Shown piece by piece: positions 31,901 to 42,040 of a stretch of DNA of 64,000 bases (its first letter is position 1; each line of letters begins with the position of its first letter). The notes under the pieces are model-generated. The model saw only the letters and a program-made list of their open reading frames with translations. It ran no database searches and was not told the DNA's origin. The position numbers and the translations under genes are program-made. The stretch covers positions 496,001-560,000 of the forward strand of contig JAMPIT010000712.1 in NCBI GenBank assembly GCA_026261815.1. The letters are read 5' to 3'. The DNA is from Monarcha castaneiventris obscurior. Its lineage: Eukaryota; Chordata; Aves; Passeriformes; Monarchidae.

Positions 31901-34900
31901 ACTTTCCTTTCCTTTCCTTTCCTTTCCTTTCCTTTCCTTTCCTTTCCTTTCCTTTCCTTTCCTTTCCTTTCCTTTCCTTTCCTTTCCTTTCCTTTCCTTT
32001 CCTTTCCTTTCCTTTCCTTTCCTTTCCTTTCCTTTCCTTTCCTTTCCCCTCCCTTTCCTTTCCTTTCCCCTCCCTTTCCTTTCCTTTCCCCTCCCTTTCC
32101 TTTCCTTTCCCCTCCCTTTCCTTTTCCCTTCCCTCCCTTTCCTATTTTCCCTTCCCTTCCCCTCCTTTCCCATTCTCCTTTTCCCACTCTTCCCTTCCCT
32201 TCCTCCCTTTGTTCCTCCTCGCTGGCACCTCTCCCTCCATCCTCCCCTCGCTGGGAAGCAGGCACGGTGTTTTTTTGGCACTTTTTGGGAATGAGGGGTG
32301 AGGCAGGATAACCGGGACAGGCCATGCCCCTGGGGCTCATTCCTCGACCCCTCAGGAAGCAAGAAACCCCCCGGGAAATCTCATTTCCTTCCCCCGGGCA
32401 GAGGCAGGATCTCTGCTCCCACCCCACGCTGGCAGCCCCAGGGTGATGCCAATCCCTTGGCAGTGCCACCGGTGCCCTTTCCAGGCTGCCCCGGTGCCCT
32501 GCAGGGACGGGCAGCCCTTCCCTCCTCATCCTCCCGCCTCTCTCCCCGCAGGCTGCAGCATTTTAAGGAGTGCATCCAGTTCATCCACGAGTGCCGGCTG
32601 CGAGGGGGAGGCTGCCTGGTGCACTGGTGAGAGCCTCCGCGAGCCCCCCACGCCCCCTCCATCCCCAAAAAATGTCCTTGGTGTGGAGCATCCGTGGGGA
32701 AGGGCAGGAAGGAGGGGAGGAACAGCGGGAGGTGCCCAGCTCTAGCTCCCTGCGCCTGTCTTGGGGTGACTTTATGATATTTATCCCCTATCGCTGCTCT
32801 ATGGCCCAGAAATTAAATTTGGTGCCTTTTCTGCGCCTTTAAACTGAGCCTGGGAGGGGAGAGAGGAAAAAAAATACAACCCAGGGAACTTTTCAAAGCA
32901 ATTTGTTCAAGGATACAGATGCACTTGCAGCAGCGAGGGGGGAGGTGATTTATTAAAATATGGATCTAGATTTAATATTAATATTTATCTGAGATGAGTA
33001 AAGATTTTTTAACTCATTAGGGTTAGAAAGTGTATGTTTATTTGCGGGGATCGCTCCTGAACCTACAGCTTTAAGGTTACAATATAATACAGAACTTATT
33101 TATTTAAAATGGTAATGCATATTTAAAATATAGATACGTATTTATAGCATACACACTTTTTATTTTTTGCTTTGTGTGAAAATTAGCAAAAAGTTATTAA
33201 GCGTGTGCAATTTTTGCAATGGAATTAAGTTGGTGGTTTTGAAAATGAGGAGGGGGCTGTTTTGATTAAGTTTTTTTTTTTTTTTTTTTCTTTTTTGGTT
33301 TTTAATAATCCATTCGACTTCGGAAGATTTTTAGGGGTTTTTTAATTGTTTTTGAATAAGTTGCAAATGGAAGAATTTATAACTGTCGAGGCCTTCTTTT
33401 GAATTTTTCCTTCTAAGATTATTAATTAGATTATTAATTACCTGTTATAAACACAGCTGAACAAATACCAAATAACCAAAGCCTATCCTCTACTTAACTT
33501 CCTGACTAATCATTAATTTCCTTAATCAACTCTAGCTAAGTTCTGCATCTTTTCTCTATTCTAGTTAACTTCAGTAGAACTAGCTTTTAATGAAAATCTC
33601 GATGTTTAAGTATTTGAAAAAACACCTTTGGTGCTTCTCAGCCAGTTTTCAGCTCTTTTTTTTCCTCCAGAGGGAGACATAAAGAGTTGAACTTTTATTT
33701 TCTTGCGACTTTGCTTGTTCCTTTTGCTTTGTCCAACCTGAGCATCCCAGACGTGCTCCAAGCCAGGGCACGGAGGGATCACAACAGCACTGAGAGAGCT
33801 CCTCATCCCCTCCTATCCCCTCCCAACCCATTCCTGCCAATCCCCTGGTGAGGGAATGGGATTCCTGCGGGATCCTCTCCCTGATGGGGCTCCCTGGGCT
33901 ATTCCAGCCTGGCAGGGGTGTCCCGCAGCAGCACCATCCTGGTGGCCTACCTGATGACAGTAACAGAGCTGGGCTGGCAGAGCTGCCTGGCTGCCACCAA
34001 AGCCGTGCGTTCCTACGCCAGCCCCAACCCCGGATTCCAGCAGCAGCTGCAGGAGTACGAGAGGACCTTGCTCCAGGAGGTAAAAATCCCCTTGGGTTCC
34101 TTTCGGAGGGGTTTGAAAACCAGGTGTGGTTTCGCTGAGTGCAGAGCTCTCTGTTTGTCCCATTGATTTTGGGGATGTCGTTTGTTACCTGGGGATTCGG
34201 GGGTTTGCATGCAAAAAAGAAAATTTAAAAAGTGCCTCGATGTTATGTGAGTGCGCTTCAAAAAGCTCTGGAAAACCCTAAATTTGAAAACCCCAAACTT
34301 TTCTTGAGTTATGATGCAGTGGGAGGGATGGCAGAGCTCTGTTTGTCCCATTGATTTTGGGAATGTCGTTTCTTACCTGGGGATTTGGGGGTTTGCATGC
34401 AAAAAAAAAAAGGAAAAAAAATTTTAAAAGTGCCTCAATATTATGTAAGTGCACTTCAAAAAGCTCTGGGAAGACCTAAACTTGAAAACACTAAACTTGA
34501 GAACCCCAACCTTGTTTCCTAGAGTTAGGATGCAGCGGGAGGGACAGGAGAGCTCTGTTTGTCCCAGCTGGATTTTGGGAATGTTGTTTGTTACCTGGGA
34601 ATTTGAGGGTTTGCATTAAAAAAAAAAAAAAAAAAAAAAAATTTAAAAATGGCCTCGATGTTATGTGAGTGCACTTCAAAAAGCTCTGGAAAGCCCTAAA
34701 CTTGAAAACCCCAACCTTGAAAACCCCAAACTTTTCTCGAGTTAGGACACAGTGGGAAGGGACTGGAGAGCTCTGTTTGTCCCTTGGGAGCCTTAGGAAG
34801 GAGCTGGGCCGATTCCCAGGAATGCAGCACAGAGGAGGAGAGGAGGAGTGGAGAGGGAGGAAGGCTCTTGTGAGAAGTTTGGGGATGTCTGGGCACGCTT

Positions 34901-37900
34901 GGATGTGCCAGGGCTCCCTGTGCCTCTGCTCTCCGAGGCAGGTGACAGGCCAGGAGCAAATGTGGGTGGAGAAATCTCCATTTTTTCCTCCCCAAAACGA
35001 GGTGGGGCAGCAGATTTTGGGAGAGCAGAAGCTCGGGCTGGATGGGTTCCTGTCCTGTGAGGGGGAGGGAGGATGGAGCAGAGCCCAGCTGGATTCCAGC
35101 AGCTGGGATGAGTGGCACGTTCAGCTGGGAGCAGAGATCCGAGCTGCACTTTTGACCTGGAAAGCCTTCGAAAGGAGAGGGAAAGGCCTTTAAAAGCAGA
35201 GGGAAAGGCCTTTAAAAGCAGAGGGAAAGGCCTTTAAAAGCAGAGTGAAAGGCCTTGAAAAGCGAAGGGAAAGGCCTTTAAAAGCAGAGGGAAAGGCCTT
35301 GAAAAGCAAAGGGAAAGGCCTTTAAAAGCAGAGGAAAAGGCCTTTAAAAGCAGAGGGGAAAGGCCTTTAAAAGCAGAGGGGAAAGGCCTTTAAAAGCAGA
35401 GGGAAAGGCCTTTAAAAGCAGAGGGAAAGGCCTTGAAAAGCGAAGGGAAAGGCCTTGAAAAGTAAAGGGAAAAGGCCGTGAAAAGCAGAGGGAAAGGCCT
35501 TTAAAAGCAAAGGGAAAGGCCTTTAAAAGCACAGCTCCCCCCTGCCTCTCCAGCTGCCTCCAGCCTCCCGCTCCGGACTCTGCTCCTTCACCCATCCCTG
35601 GGCTCCCAAACTTCAGCTGGGACACAGCTGGACCTGCAAGGAAAGAGAAAAGAGGTGTTCAAGGGATGTCCCAGCCCACGCCACCCCTAAACTCGGTGCC
35701 ATCCCTGGGGGCAGAGCCCCCCACCCTCTGCAGCCCCCAGCATCGTGCGATGGCCCCGTGGCAAACAGGATCCCGAGGTCCCTCTGGGCCTGCCCAGCCC
35801 TGGCAGGGGATTCCTGTCCCCCAGGAGGGAGCAGGGACAGCACATGGCACTGGCCCAAAGGCCACCCAGCCCCTTCCCCAAGCCCCAGTTCCCTTGCCCG
35901 GGCGCTGGTGCTGTCACATGAGGGATGTGGCTGTGCCCCGTTATCGCCAGCTTGCAGAGGAGGGTGGAAAATGCTCCAAGGGATTACAAAACACCCGCGG
36001 GGCTGGAGATTCCCTGCGGGGCTTCCCCTGGCTGGGCCAGCTCTCCTCAGCCATTCCCACGCTCCCCCAGCACAGGCCTTGCTGTGGGGTTTGCTGTGCC
36101 CTCCCTCCATCCCAGTTATTCCTCCTGCTCCCAAAATCCAGGCTGAGCTCAATGATCACCACACTTTTCCTCCCTTTCCCTTGGAAGCTGCTTTTCCATC
36201 ACTTCCCAAGTTTTGCCAGCGGCTTTGCAACCCTTTCCCTGAAATACCCGAGGCACAGCCAAGGGTGGAGGCGCTTGGATGTGTTTTCCTGACTGTGGGA
36301 TTTAGCAAGAGCTGCCTTTTTCTTGAAACTCCCACTCCGTGATGTCAGCACTGGGGAGGGAATGGCCCTCGGGGGTGGAAAACCTCAATCCTCGGTGGTT
36401 GAAACCTGAGAGGAACGGGCTGGTTCTTCTGGGCACCTCCCGGGGCTGTGGTGCCTCAGTTTCCTTCATCCCAGGGAGCTCAGACGGGACCTCAGGAGGA
36501 AGGAATGGGGAAGATGCTCCCTGGGACTGCCCAGCCTCGCTGCTGGAGCGTGCAGCTGCGGTTTCAAGCTGGCAAATGGGGCTTCTCCGGGCTGGAGGGA
36601 TAAAGAAGGAAGGAAGGGACCGAGAGCAGCGGCAGGAGGATGGGTAAGGTTAGAAAAGGAAGTCAGCGGGACAGACAAGACATTGTGGATGGCACAGAGG
36701 GCACAGATGGGAGCTCTGGTGACAGAACTGTCCCCCTGTGGTGCTGGCACAACGTGGCCAGGCTGCCTTTCTCCCCCTGGTGCCATCCCACATGGGCTGG
36801 GTGCTCCTGGCCTGGGAGAGGAGGAGGAGGAGGAGGAGGAGGGCATTGGGTTGGTGGTCAGTGCTGGAGGAAACGGGCTGGAACCACTTCTTGCTCTGGC
36901 TTTAAAAGGAAACGCCTGGCAGCTTCCCCCACCTCCCACCTACTCCTTCCCTCCTCCCTGGGTGGTGGGAGCCAGCTCCAAGCCTGGGTGCTGAGCCTTG
37001 GTGGGTGCCAGGCAGCTCTTGTCACAGAGCTTCACCCCTCTGCACGGTTTCCATGCAAGGGGTGTTCCCCCCATGAGATCCCAGCGTGGATTTTTGCCCC
37101 AAATCCTGTCCCAAACCCCTTGGGTCTCACTTCCCAGGGGTTGATTCCAAGCAAGGAATATAGGGCTGGCTCTGGGGGAGCGCCCTGAGCACGGGATCTT
37201 CCTGCTGGCAGGTGGCAGTTGTGTAACAGCCGTGGTGGGTCCTGCTGTCACACGGAGTGGGTTTGGGAAATCCAGACATTCCCACTGGAAATCCCCCCTG
37301 CCCCAGCTGATTTTCCGTGGCTGCAGGAGAGGGGGGTTCCACCAGGGTCAGGCTCAGGCTTTTTCTTCCCCTTGTGGCTCATCCAGGGCTGAGCTGCCAA
37401 TCCTGCTGTCCTGCATCCCAGACTTTTCCACTGAGGGATCTCGGTGGTTCCTGCCCATTTGGGAAGCCGAATCCACAGCAAGGGCACCTCACCCAGGGGG
37501 TGCCAAGCTCATGGGAGCTGCTTCCCTCTCCCTCTGGATCCCCTGGCTGCATCCCATCCCATCCCTGTGCCACCCCATCCCAAGGCTCGGTCCCTCTCCG
37601 CACCCTTTGCACCCACAGGTGCCTTCCATCCTCTCCTCGAGGTGTTTGGCATTGCTGGGTGTGCTCCTACCGCTCATCCCAGTAATTCCCAGCTGGAGCA
37701 GCCGGCTCCCAGCTCCTCAGGGAGCTGGCAGAGCTCTGGCTGTTCCCTACAAGGCCCGGGCAGCCGGAATGGTGAATCCTGGCAGAGCTGCCCCTTCCTG
37801 CCCACGCTCCTCGGTGCTGCAATTTGGGACTGTCTGGCTCTTTCCTCATCGCAGCAGTAACGGGAACAGTTTCTCTGGACCATCCCTCGCTTCCCAGACA

Positions 37901-38660
37901 CTTCCAGCTGGCCCCTGGCCACCGGGATGCTCCTGGCTCAGGAGCAGTCGGGATGAGGGGGATGAGAGGCTCCCCACAACCTCCCGGTGGTGAGCGAGGT
38001 GCTCTGGCAACAAAGCTGCCCCACTTTGAAAGGGCCAACTCGGTCGGGGGGGGGAAAAAAAGCATCGGGAAGCATTCCTTATGGGAATTCAGGCACACGA
38101 GGAACAGTAGCAGCTTCTTGGCAAGGAGAAATAAATAAAGCTGCTGTCCCAGCTGCAGCCAGTGCGGGAAGCTGAGGGCGCTGCCAGCTCTGTGCCGGGC
38201 TGGGGATGTGGGGAGTGCCGGGATGGGGGGATCCGCTGCATCTCTGGTGTGATGAGTGGCAGCTCCTGTGGGATTGGGATGTGCCTGGGGATCCCCCGGC
38301 CTCGCCTGAGGCTGTGGAGGGCTGGGAATGCAGCAGGAATTGCTTGGCTCGCTGCTTTCCATTGGAGCTGTGGCAGCCTTTGCTCTCTCTCTCTCTCTCT
38401 CTGGGGGTCTCTCAGCCTTTTTGGGTGACCCTGACAACCTCTTTTCCTGGCAGTACCGCGCCTGGATCCGCCGGGATTACGGCAGGAACCCCTTCCAGGA
38501 CCAGGAGGAGCTGCAGCGCTTGCTGGGCCAGCAGCACGAGGGGCAGAAGGAGCAGCAGCTGGGGAGCAGGGATTGCTCCTGGCTCCGCTCCCCTGCTCCC
38601 ACCTTCCCTCCTCCCTGCCAGGCAGGTGGCACCGGTGGCAGCAGATGGATGAACAGATAA
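22999..38660 (+). CDS. DUSP22-like: DUSP22-like atypical dual-specificity protein phosphatase (7 coding exons)
   Basis: Coding exons: 22999-23019, 24324-24357, 25557-25639, 28865-28914, 32552-32626, 33908-34079, 38454-38660; 642 nt, 213 residues, all GT/AG and in phase. The tiny first exon encodes MGSGMSK, an N-myristoylation motif as in DUSP22/DUSP15 (MGNGM...). The core follows the family: IVTGLYLGNIHDSEDHEALL, KGVTHILSVHNRAKP, general acid Asp57 in SASDSSSQNL, and the catalytic loop HCLAGVSRSS with Cys88 and Arg94. The Cys88 codon is split by an intron (TG|C). These residue numbers equal those of human DUSP22. The last exon starts YRAWIRRDYGRNPFQDQEEL, then a proline- and cysteine-containing tail unlike that of DUSP22. 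Expected role: membrane-anchored phosphatase tuning JNK or immune-receptor signalling (family knowledge). It is a paralogue of the DUSP22 that sits beside IRF4, here beside IRF8. DUSP15 is the alternative. Confidence 0.88.
24770..25080. repeat. Possible LTR-like interspersed repeat (intron 2 of DUSP22-like)
   Basis: AT-rich segment unlike its surroundings, with 'tttattagttactgttctgt', a GGAGAA-rich run and 'aatcctccatcttaaaccct'. It looks like an avian LTR read in antisense, but I cannot assign a family and no target-site duplication was found. Confidence 0.35.
25305..25470. repeat. Copy A of a ~150-bp direct duplication
   Basis: The segment with 'ccttttctgagttaccagga', 'tttggggatggctttaggaa' and 'gagcatccgagggcgatttt' recurs in the same orientation at 26815-26965. 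Copy A has a short extra 'gcttgggaaggaggt'. The two copies flank DUSP22-like exon 3. Confidence 0.85.
25755..26222. repeat. Minisatellite of 11-12-bp units (ACACTGATTTAC-type)
   Basis: About 40 diverged units such as 'cactgatttaca', 'caccaatttaca' and 'cactgaattaca' in intron 3 of the DUSP22-like gene. Confidence 0.9.
26390..26775. repeat. GC-rich minisatellite (GGGATGGGACGGGAGCCGCTCC-type)
   Basis: GGGAYGGGAC pentamers alternate with 'gggagccgctcccggggatg', giving a compound G-rich array of about 385 bp in DUSP22-like intron 3. Confidence 0.9.
26815..26965. repeat. Copy B of the ~150-bp direct duplication
   Basis: Same orientation and about 90% alike with 25305-25470 by eye: 'ccttttctgagttaccggga' then 'tttggggatggctttaggaa' and 'gagcatccgagggcgatttt'. 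Confidence 0.85.
27130..27600 (-). mobile_element. CR1 fragment, antisense (DUSP22-like intron 3)
   Basis: Among the longer CR1 copies here. It runs from 'gggacacctcccactatccc' through 'cttcccaatatcccatctaa', 'agccattccctgtgtcctgt' and 'ctttaggccccggaagaggc' to 'ccctccagcagctccacacc'. Confidence 0.85.
27715..27995. promoter_or_regulatory. Intragenic CpG-rich island in DUSP22-like intron 3
   Basis: A compact CpG-dense patch around 'ggggccggcgggctcggggc' and 'gcgcggccccgctccgcccg', bounded by ordinary intron sequence. It could be an internal promoter or simply a GC-rich remnant. No core promoter motif decides it. Confidence 0.35.
30044..30277. repeat. Left arm of a ~0.2-kb inverted duplication (DUSP22-like intron 4)
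   Basis: The block from 'atttcccggggggtttcctg' through 'ttatcctgcctcacccctca' to 'gaagagtgggaaaaggag' recurs as its reverse complement at 32174-32379 with few mismatches. Copy-specific extra bases lie around 'ggtgagcagctcagcc'. Confidence 0.88.
30370..30900 (-). mobile_element. Possible LTR remnant, antisense
   Basis: AT-rich block beginning 'tgtgaaaaacgaggttcact' and 'aaaagtttaataaaggacag'. On the minus strand it reads as a polyadenylation-signal-bearing LTR end. It contains a triple ~25-bp repeat of 'atacatattcatcaacaatt'. No internal retroviral gene was recognised, and the far boundary is a guess. Confidence 0.4.
31765..32160. repeat. (TTTCC)n polypyrimidine tract with degenerate flank
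   Basis: Roughly 56 near-perfect CCTTT units to about 32046 with a single visible interruption near 31900. Degenerate CCCCTCCCTTTCC units follow to about 32160. The minus strand is polypurine. Open frames of K/E/R/G on the minus strand and S/F/P/L on the plus strand are artefacts. Confidence 0.95.
32174..32379. repeat. Right arm of the ~0.2-kb inverted duplication
   Basis: Reverse complement of 30044-30277; shared blocks include 'tgaggggtgaggcaggataa' and 'ctcgacccctcaggaagcaa'. It directly abuts the polypyrimidine tract and lies about 170 bp before DUSP22-like exon 5. Confidence 0.88.
34140..34765. repeat. Three-copy tandem repeat, ~205-bp unit (DUSP22-like intron 6)
   Basis: The unit 'agagctctgtttgtccc', then 'ttacctggggatttgggggt', then a poly-A run, then 'cacttcaaaaagctctgg' occurs at about 34145, 34335 and 34550. 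A partial fourth start lies near 34768. Confidence 0.88.
35155..35535. repeat. 22-bp minisatellite (DUSP22-like intron 6)
   Basis: About 17 units of 'gggaaaggcctttaaaagca' plus 'ga', some with 'ttgaaaagcg' instead. The first unit seems to start from the unique 'gaaaggagagggaaaggcct'. Confidence 0.93.
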
Positions 38661-39755
38661 GCAGCCGCCTGTTCCCGGGCAGCCGCTGGCCCTGGGGCTT
38701 GGAAAACTCAGTTTTCCCTTTGCCAAGCACCTCCAGGGATTCACGTCTAGGGCAGAAATCCGTCAGCAGCAGCTCCAGGCTTGGAGCAGGGAGACAGGAC
38801 TCACAGACCTCCCTCCTGTCAGCTGCCAGCTGCAGTTAGTGGGGGACAGTGTCCTGCTCTGTCCCATTCCCCCATTCCCAATGGATCAGAGCCGCTTTTC
38901 CACCCCCAGAGCAGCAGCCAGCCCCATCCCTCCCTCCTCATGCCAATATCTGGGCGCTCCTCGGGCAGGGCACGGGAATGGCGCTGCCCTTGGACCTTGG
39001 AAACCCGAGGTGGGAGGAGATGGAGAGAGGCCGCCTTGTCCTCTGCTTCCCTGAGGAAGGAGGGATGAATCCCGGGATGTGTGGGTGCTGCTGAGCCTCA
39101 TCCGGCACCCAGTGGGATGGGGAGAGGGGCTGGAGGCTCTCTGGGGCTGCCCCCTGCCCCAGGGAATTTCCCAGCCTGTCCTAGGCAGGTGAATATCTGG
39201 CATTTTCCTTATCCCAACCCCAGGGAGGGGGGAAATCCAGCGGTGCCTGTCCCACTGCCTCCATCCCTGGAGCCAGAGTGGTTTTTGGTTTTTCCTGAGC
39301 CCCATCTGAATGTCCCTGCTTGCCAAAGAAGCCAAAAGCTTGGTTGGACTCGCTCAACCCAAGGACCAATTTAACTCTGTCCCTCTCCAAAAGCCTTTTT
39401 AATGCCTGAAACCCATGGCCACGTCCAGTTTTTCATCCCAAACTTGTGTTGTGCTTTTCCAGAGCTTTCTTTGGCAGGAATCCCCCCACCATCTGCATTA
39501 CAAGGAGGGTCCCATCCCATGGATTCAACCCTTCTGCACCAAAACCTTCAACCCTTCCGTGCCATCTCGGCCTTTTACTATAAATACCTTGTTTGTCCAC
39601 TCAAAAATGTCTGTTCTGCAGCTCCTTCTAAGAAAAAAGAGATTCAAAACATTTCTAGGAATTCTTTTAATGAAGATTTCTGGGTACTCCTCATGTGTCA
39701 GCACCAGGGGTGCCTTGCCCAGCTGCTAATAAAGAAGAGAGTGATTAAAATCATG
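38661..39755 (+). other. Probable 3' UTR of the DUSP22-like gene
   Basis: From the stop codon to just past an AATAAA at 39728-39733. No other open frame of interest lies in it. The extent is inferred from the first canonical signal downstream. Confidence 0.5.
39728..39733 (+). promoter_or_regulatory. Candidate polyadenylation signal AATAAA of the DUSP22-like gene
   Basis: First canonical hexamer after the stop codon, 1.07 kb downstream, in 'cagctgctaataaagaagag'. Confidence 0.5.
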
Positions 39756-39759
39756 AGGG

Positions 39760-41440
39760 TGCCTGGACTTGATTTGTTCCTGGTGGGAACACAGAGATGG
39801 ACTGAAATTTTCTTCCCATTTTCTCGGTGAGAACCACCAGCAAAACGAAAAGTTTTAAATATTTGCCATTTATCCATGACATGTAGAATTCCAGGGAGAA
39901 TTAAAAAAAAAATGGGAGCTTTTCCCATTTTTTTTTAGGTGGAGAAAAGGGTCCCTGGGGCTGTTACTCCACATGGAAGTAATGCCATGTGTGGGAAAGC
40001 AATTAATGGGATCAAGGCTGTTGATGGAGTGGGCTGAGTGAGTGAATGGGATCAAAACTGGATTTGAAGCCTCTGCTATCATTTTAGGAAGCAGAAAAAT
40101 GGAACTCGCACGCAGGAAGAGAAAAGAGAAGAAAGTGGGAGTTCATAGGAAGTCATCGGAGATGGGTGATAAGCAGAGATTAGCTTTGCACGAGGTGTGA
40201 TAACCTCCCCAGCCCTGCCCCTCCCGGCCACTCCGGCCTTCAAACATTCCCCAGGGAACCACGGCACCGAAGCAAAACCTGGGAAAATCCCCTGGATTTG
40301 GGGAATCCCAGGGAATGCAGCATCACAGCGACATCCGTGCCCAAAAAGCTCCTCCTATCCCGAATTTCCCTGGATTTGCAGGCTGTCCCAGGTGAATAAA
40401 TCTATTTTTCCACTCTATTTCTCCATCTGTGGTGGCTTTAGGAATTCTGGCAAATCCTGAACAGGTAAAACCGGGCTGATTCAGCCTTCCCAAAATCCTG
40501 GTGCCTCTGGCAATGGGAAAAGAGCTCTGCTGAAGCCTGGCCGTGCTTCCCAGGGTGCTGCAAACATGGGAAAATCCTTCTCAACAAATTCCTGGCCCTG
40601 CTGGCATCCTCATCTTCCCTTCCCAGCAGCAAGCAGGGCTGTGAGGCATCTCCCAGTGCCTGAAAAAGCCCATTTTAAGTGGTTTAATATTTTAGCCTCG
40701 CCCCAGGGAATTTGGTTTTACCTTTCCACGCTGCCTATGAAGCCACAGAGCCAAAATGAAGCTGGGAATGATGAAGTGACCCCGCTCCATCGCAGTGAAT
40801 CTCCAGGTCTCTGGTCTCCAGAGGGGATGGAGAGTTTGGTTGTGTGAAGACCCTTTAAAATATCCCGAATTTTCCAGGGTTTTAACAAAATAATGATTTT
40901 TTTTTTACAGGAGGGTCTCTATCTGGCAGGGGGAGGGGGGTGATGCAAACCCCGTGACAAGCTTAAACTTGTATTTTTGGTCAAAAAAGAGAATGAATCC
41001 TCCTGAGCGTATTGCAGAAGGTGGTTTTGGCTCACCCCAAATCTCCTGGGGGGGATCCAGCGAGGATCAGTGGGGTGTTTAAAAACAAGGGCCATTACAG
41101 CCGTGCTGGACCAGAGATGACAGGCAAGGTTGTGCACCTTGGGGCGTTCTTTTTATTAAACCATCTGTGCAGTTCCATACATTTCCCATTTCTCTGTATG
41201 ACCCACGTGGGAGTAATTAGGGTTTTCTTCCAAGAAATGTGCGTGTAATCTGGTAATCCCAAAAAAAAAAACAAAACCCTGCTGAAGTCAGGCTGCAGAT
41301 GGTTCTTTATGCTCTGGTGGCCCTGGCTGGGTTTGGGGTGCTGGGCACGGTCAGGACACCAAATCCAGCCTGGGAACAGTGGGAACTGCTGGGGCAGGCA
41401 GGGAGGGAATGATCCAGGAGTGGGGTGGATCCAGAAAGGA
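39760..41440. other. DUSP22-like to IRF8 intergenic, unique part
   Basis: No exon, repeat family or regulatory motif that I can name. It is moderately AT-rich with short homopolymers. Confidence 0.45.
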
Positions 41441-42040
41441 ACTGGGAACTGCCTGGGGATGGACTGAACTGGGACTGGGAATGGACTGAACTGGGACTGG
41501 GGATGGACTGAACTGGGATTGGGGAGATTGGACTGGGACTGGGGATGGACTGAACTGGGACTGGGGAGATTGGACTGGGACTGGGGAGGGACTGGTCTGC
41601 AACTGTGGACGGACGAATCTGGGATTGGGGAAAGTGGTCTGGGACTGGGAATGGACTGAGCTGGGACTGGGGATGGACTGAACTGGGACTGGGGATGGAC
41701 TGAACTGGGACTGGGGAGATTGGACTGGGACAGGGGAGATTGGACTGGGACTGGGGAGGGACTGGTTTGCAACTGTGGACGGATGAATCTGGGATTGGGG
41801 AAAGTGGTCTGGGACTGGGAATGGACTGAGCTGGGACTGGGGACACTGGTCTGGGACTGGGAAGGGTGATTTGGGATTGGGGATGGGAAGAGCTGTGACT
41901 GGAGAGGGACTGAGCTGGGACTGGGGACACTGGTCTGGGACTGGGGAGGCTGGGCTGAGACTGGGGACACTGGTGTGGGACTAAATGAATCTGGAACTGG
42001 GGAGACTGGTCTGGAACTGGGGAGGTTGATTCAGGGATGT
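41440..42040. repeat. Minisatellite block 1 upstream of IRF8
   Basis: Units such as 'gggactggggatggactgaa' and 'gactggggagattggactgg', about 20 bp each, with a longer higher-order unit that includes 'aactgtggacggacgaatct' and is repeated at least twice. Confidence 0.9.

Noticed and set aside
31499..32529. Minus-strand KGKERKGKE and plus-strand SFPFLSFPF open frames
   Set aside because: Products of the (TTTCC)n tract.
22999..38660. Naming the phosphatase DUSP15
   Set aside because: The ASDSSSQNL general-acid region and overall residue numbering fit DUSP22 better, and IRF synteny also points to a DUSP22 paralogue. DUSP15 is not fully excluded.
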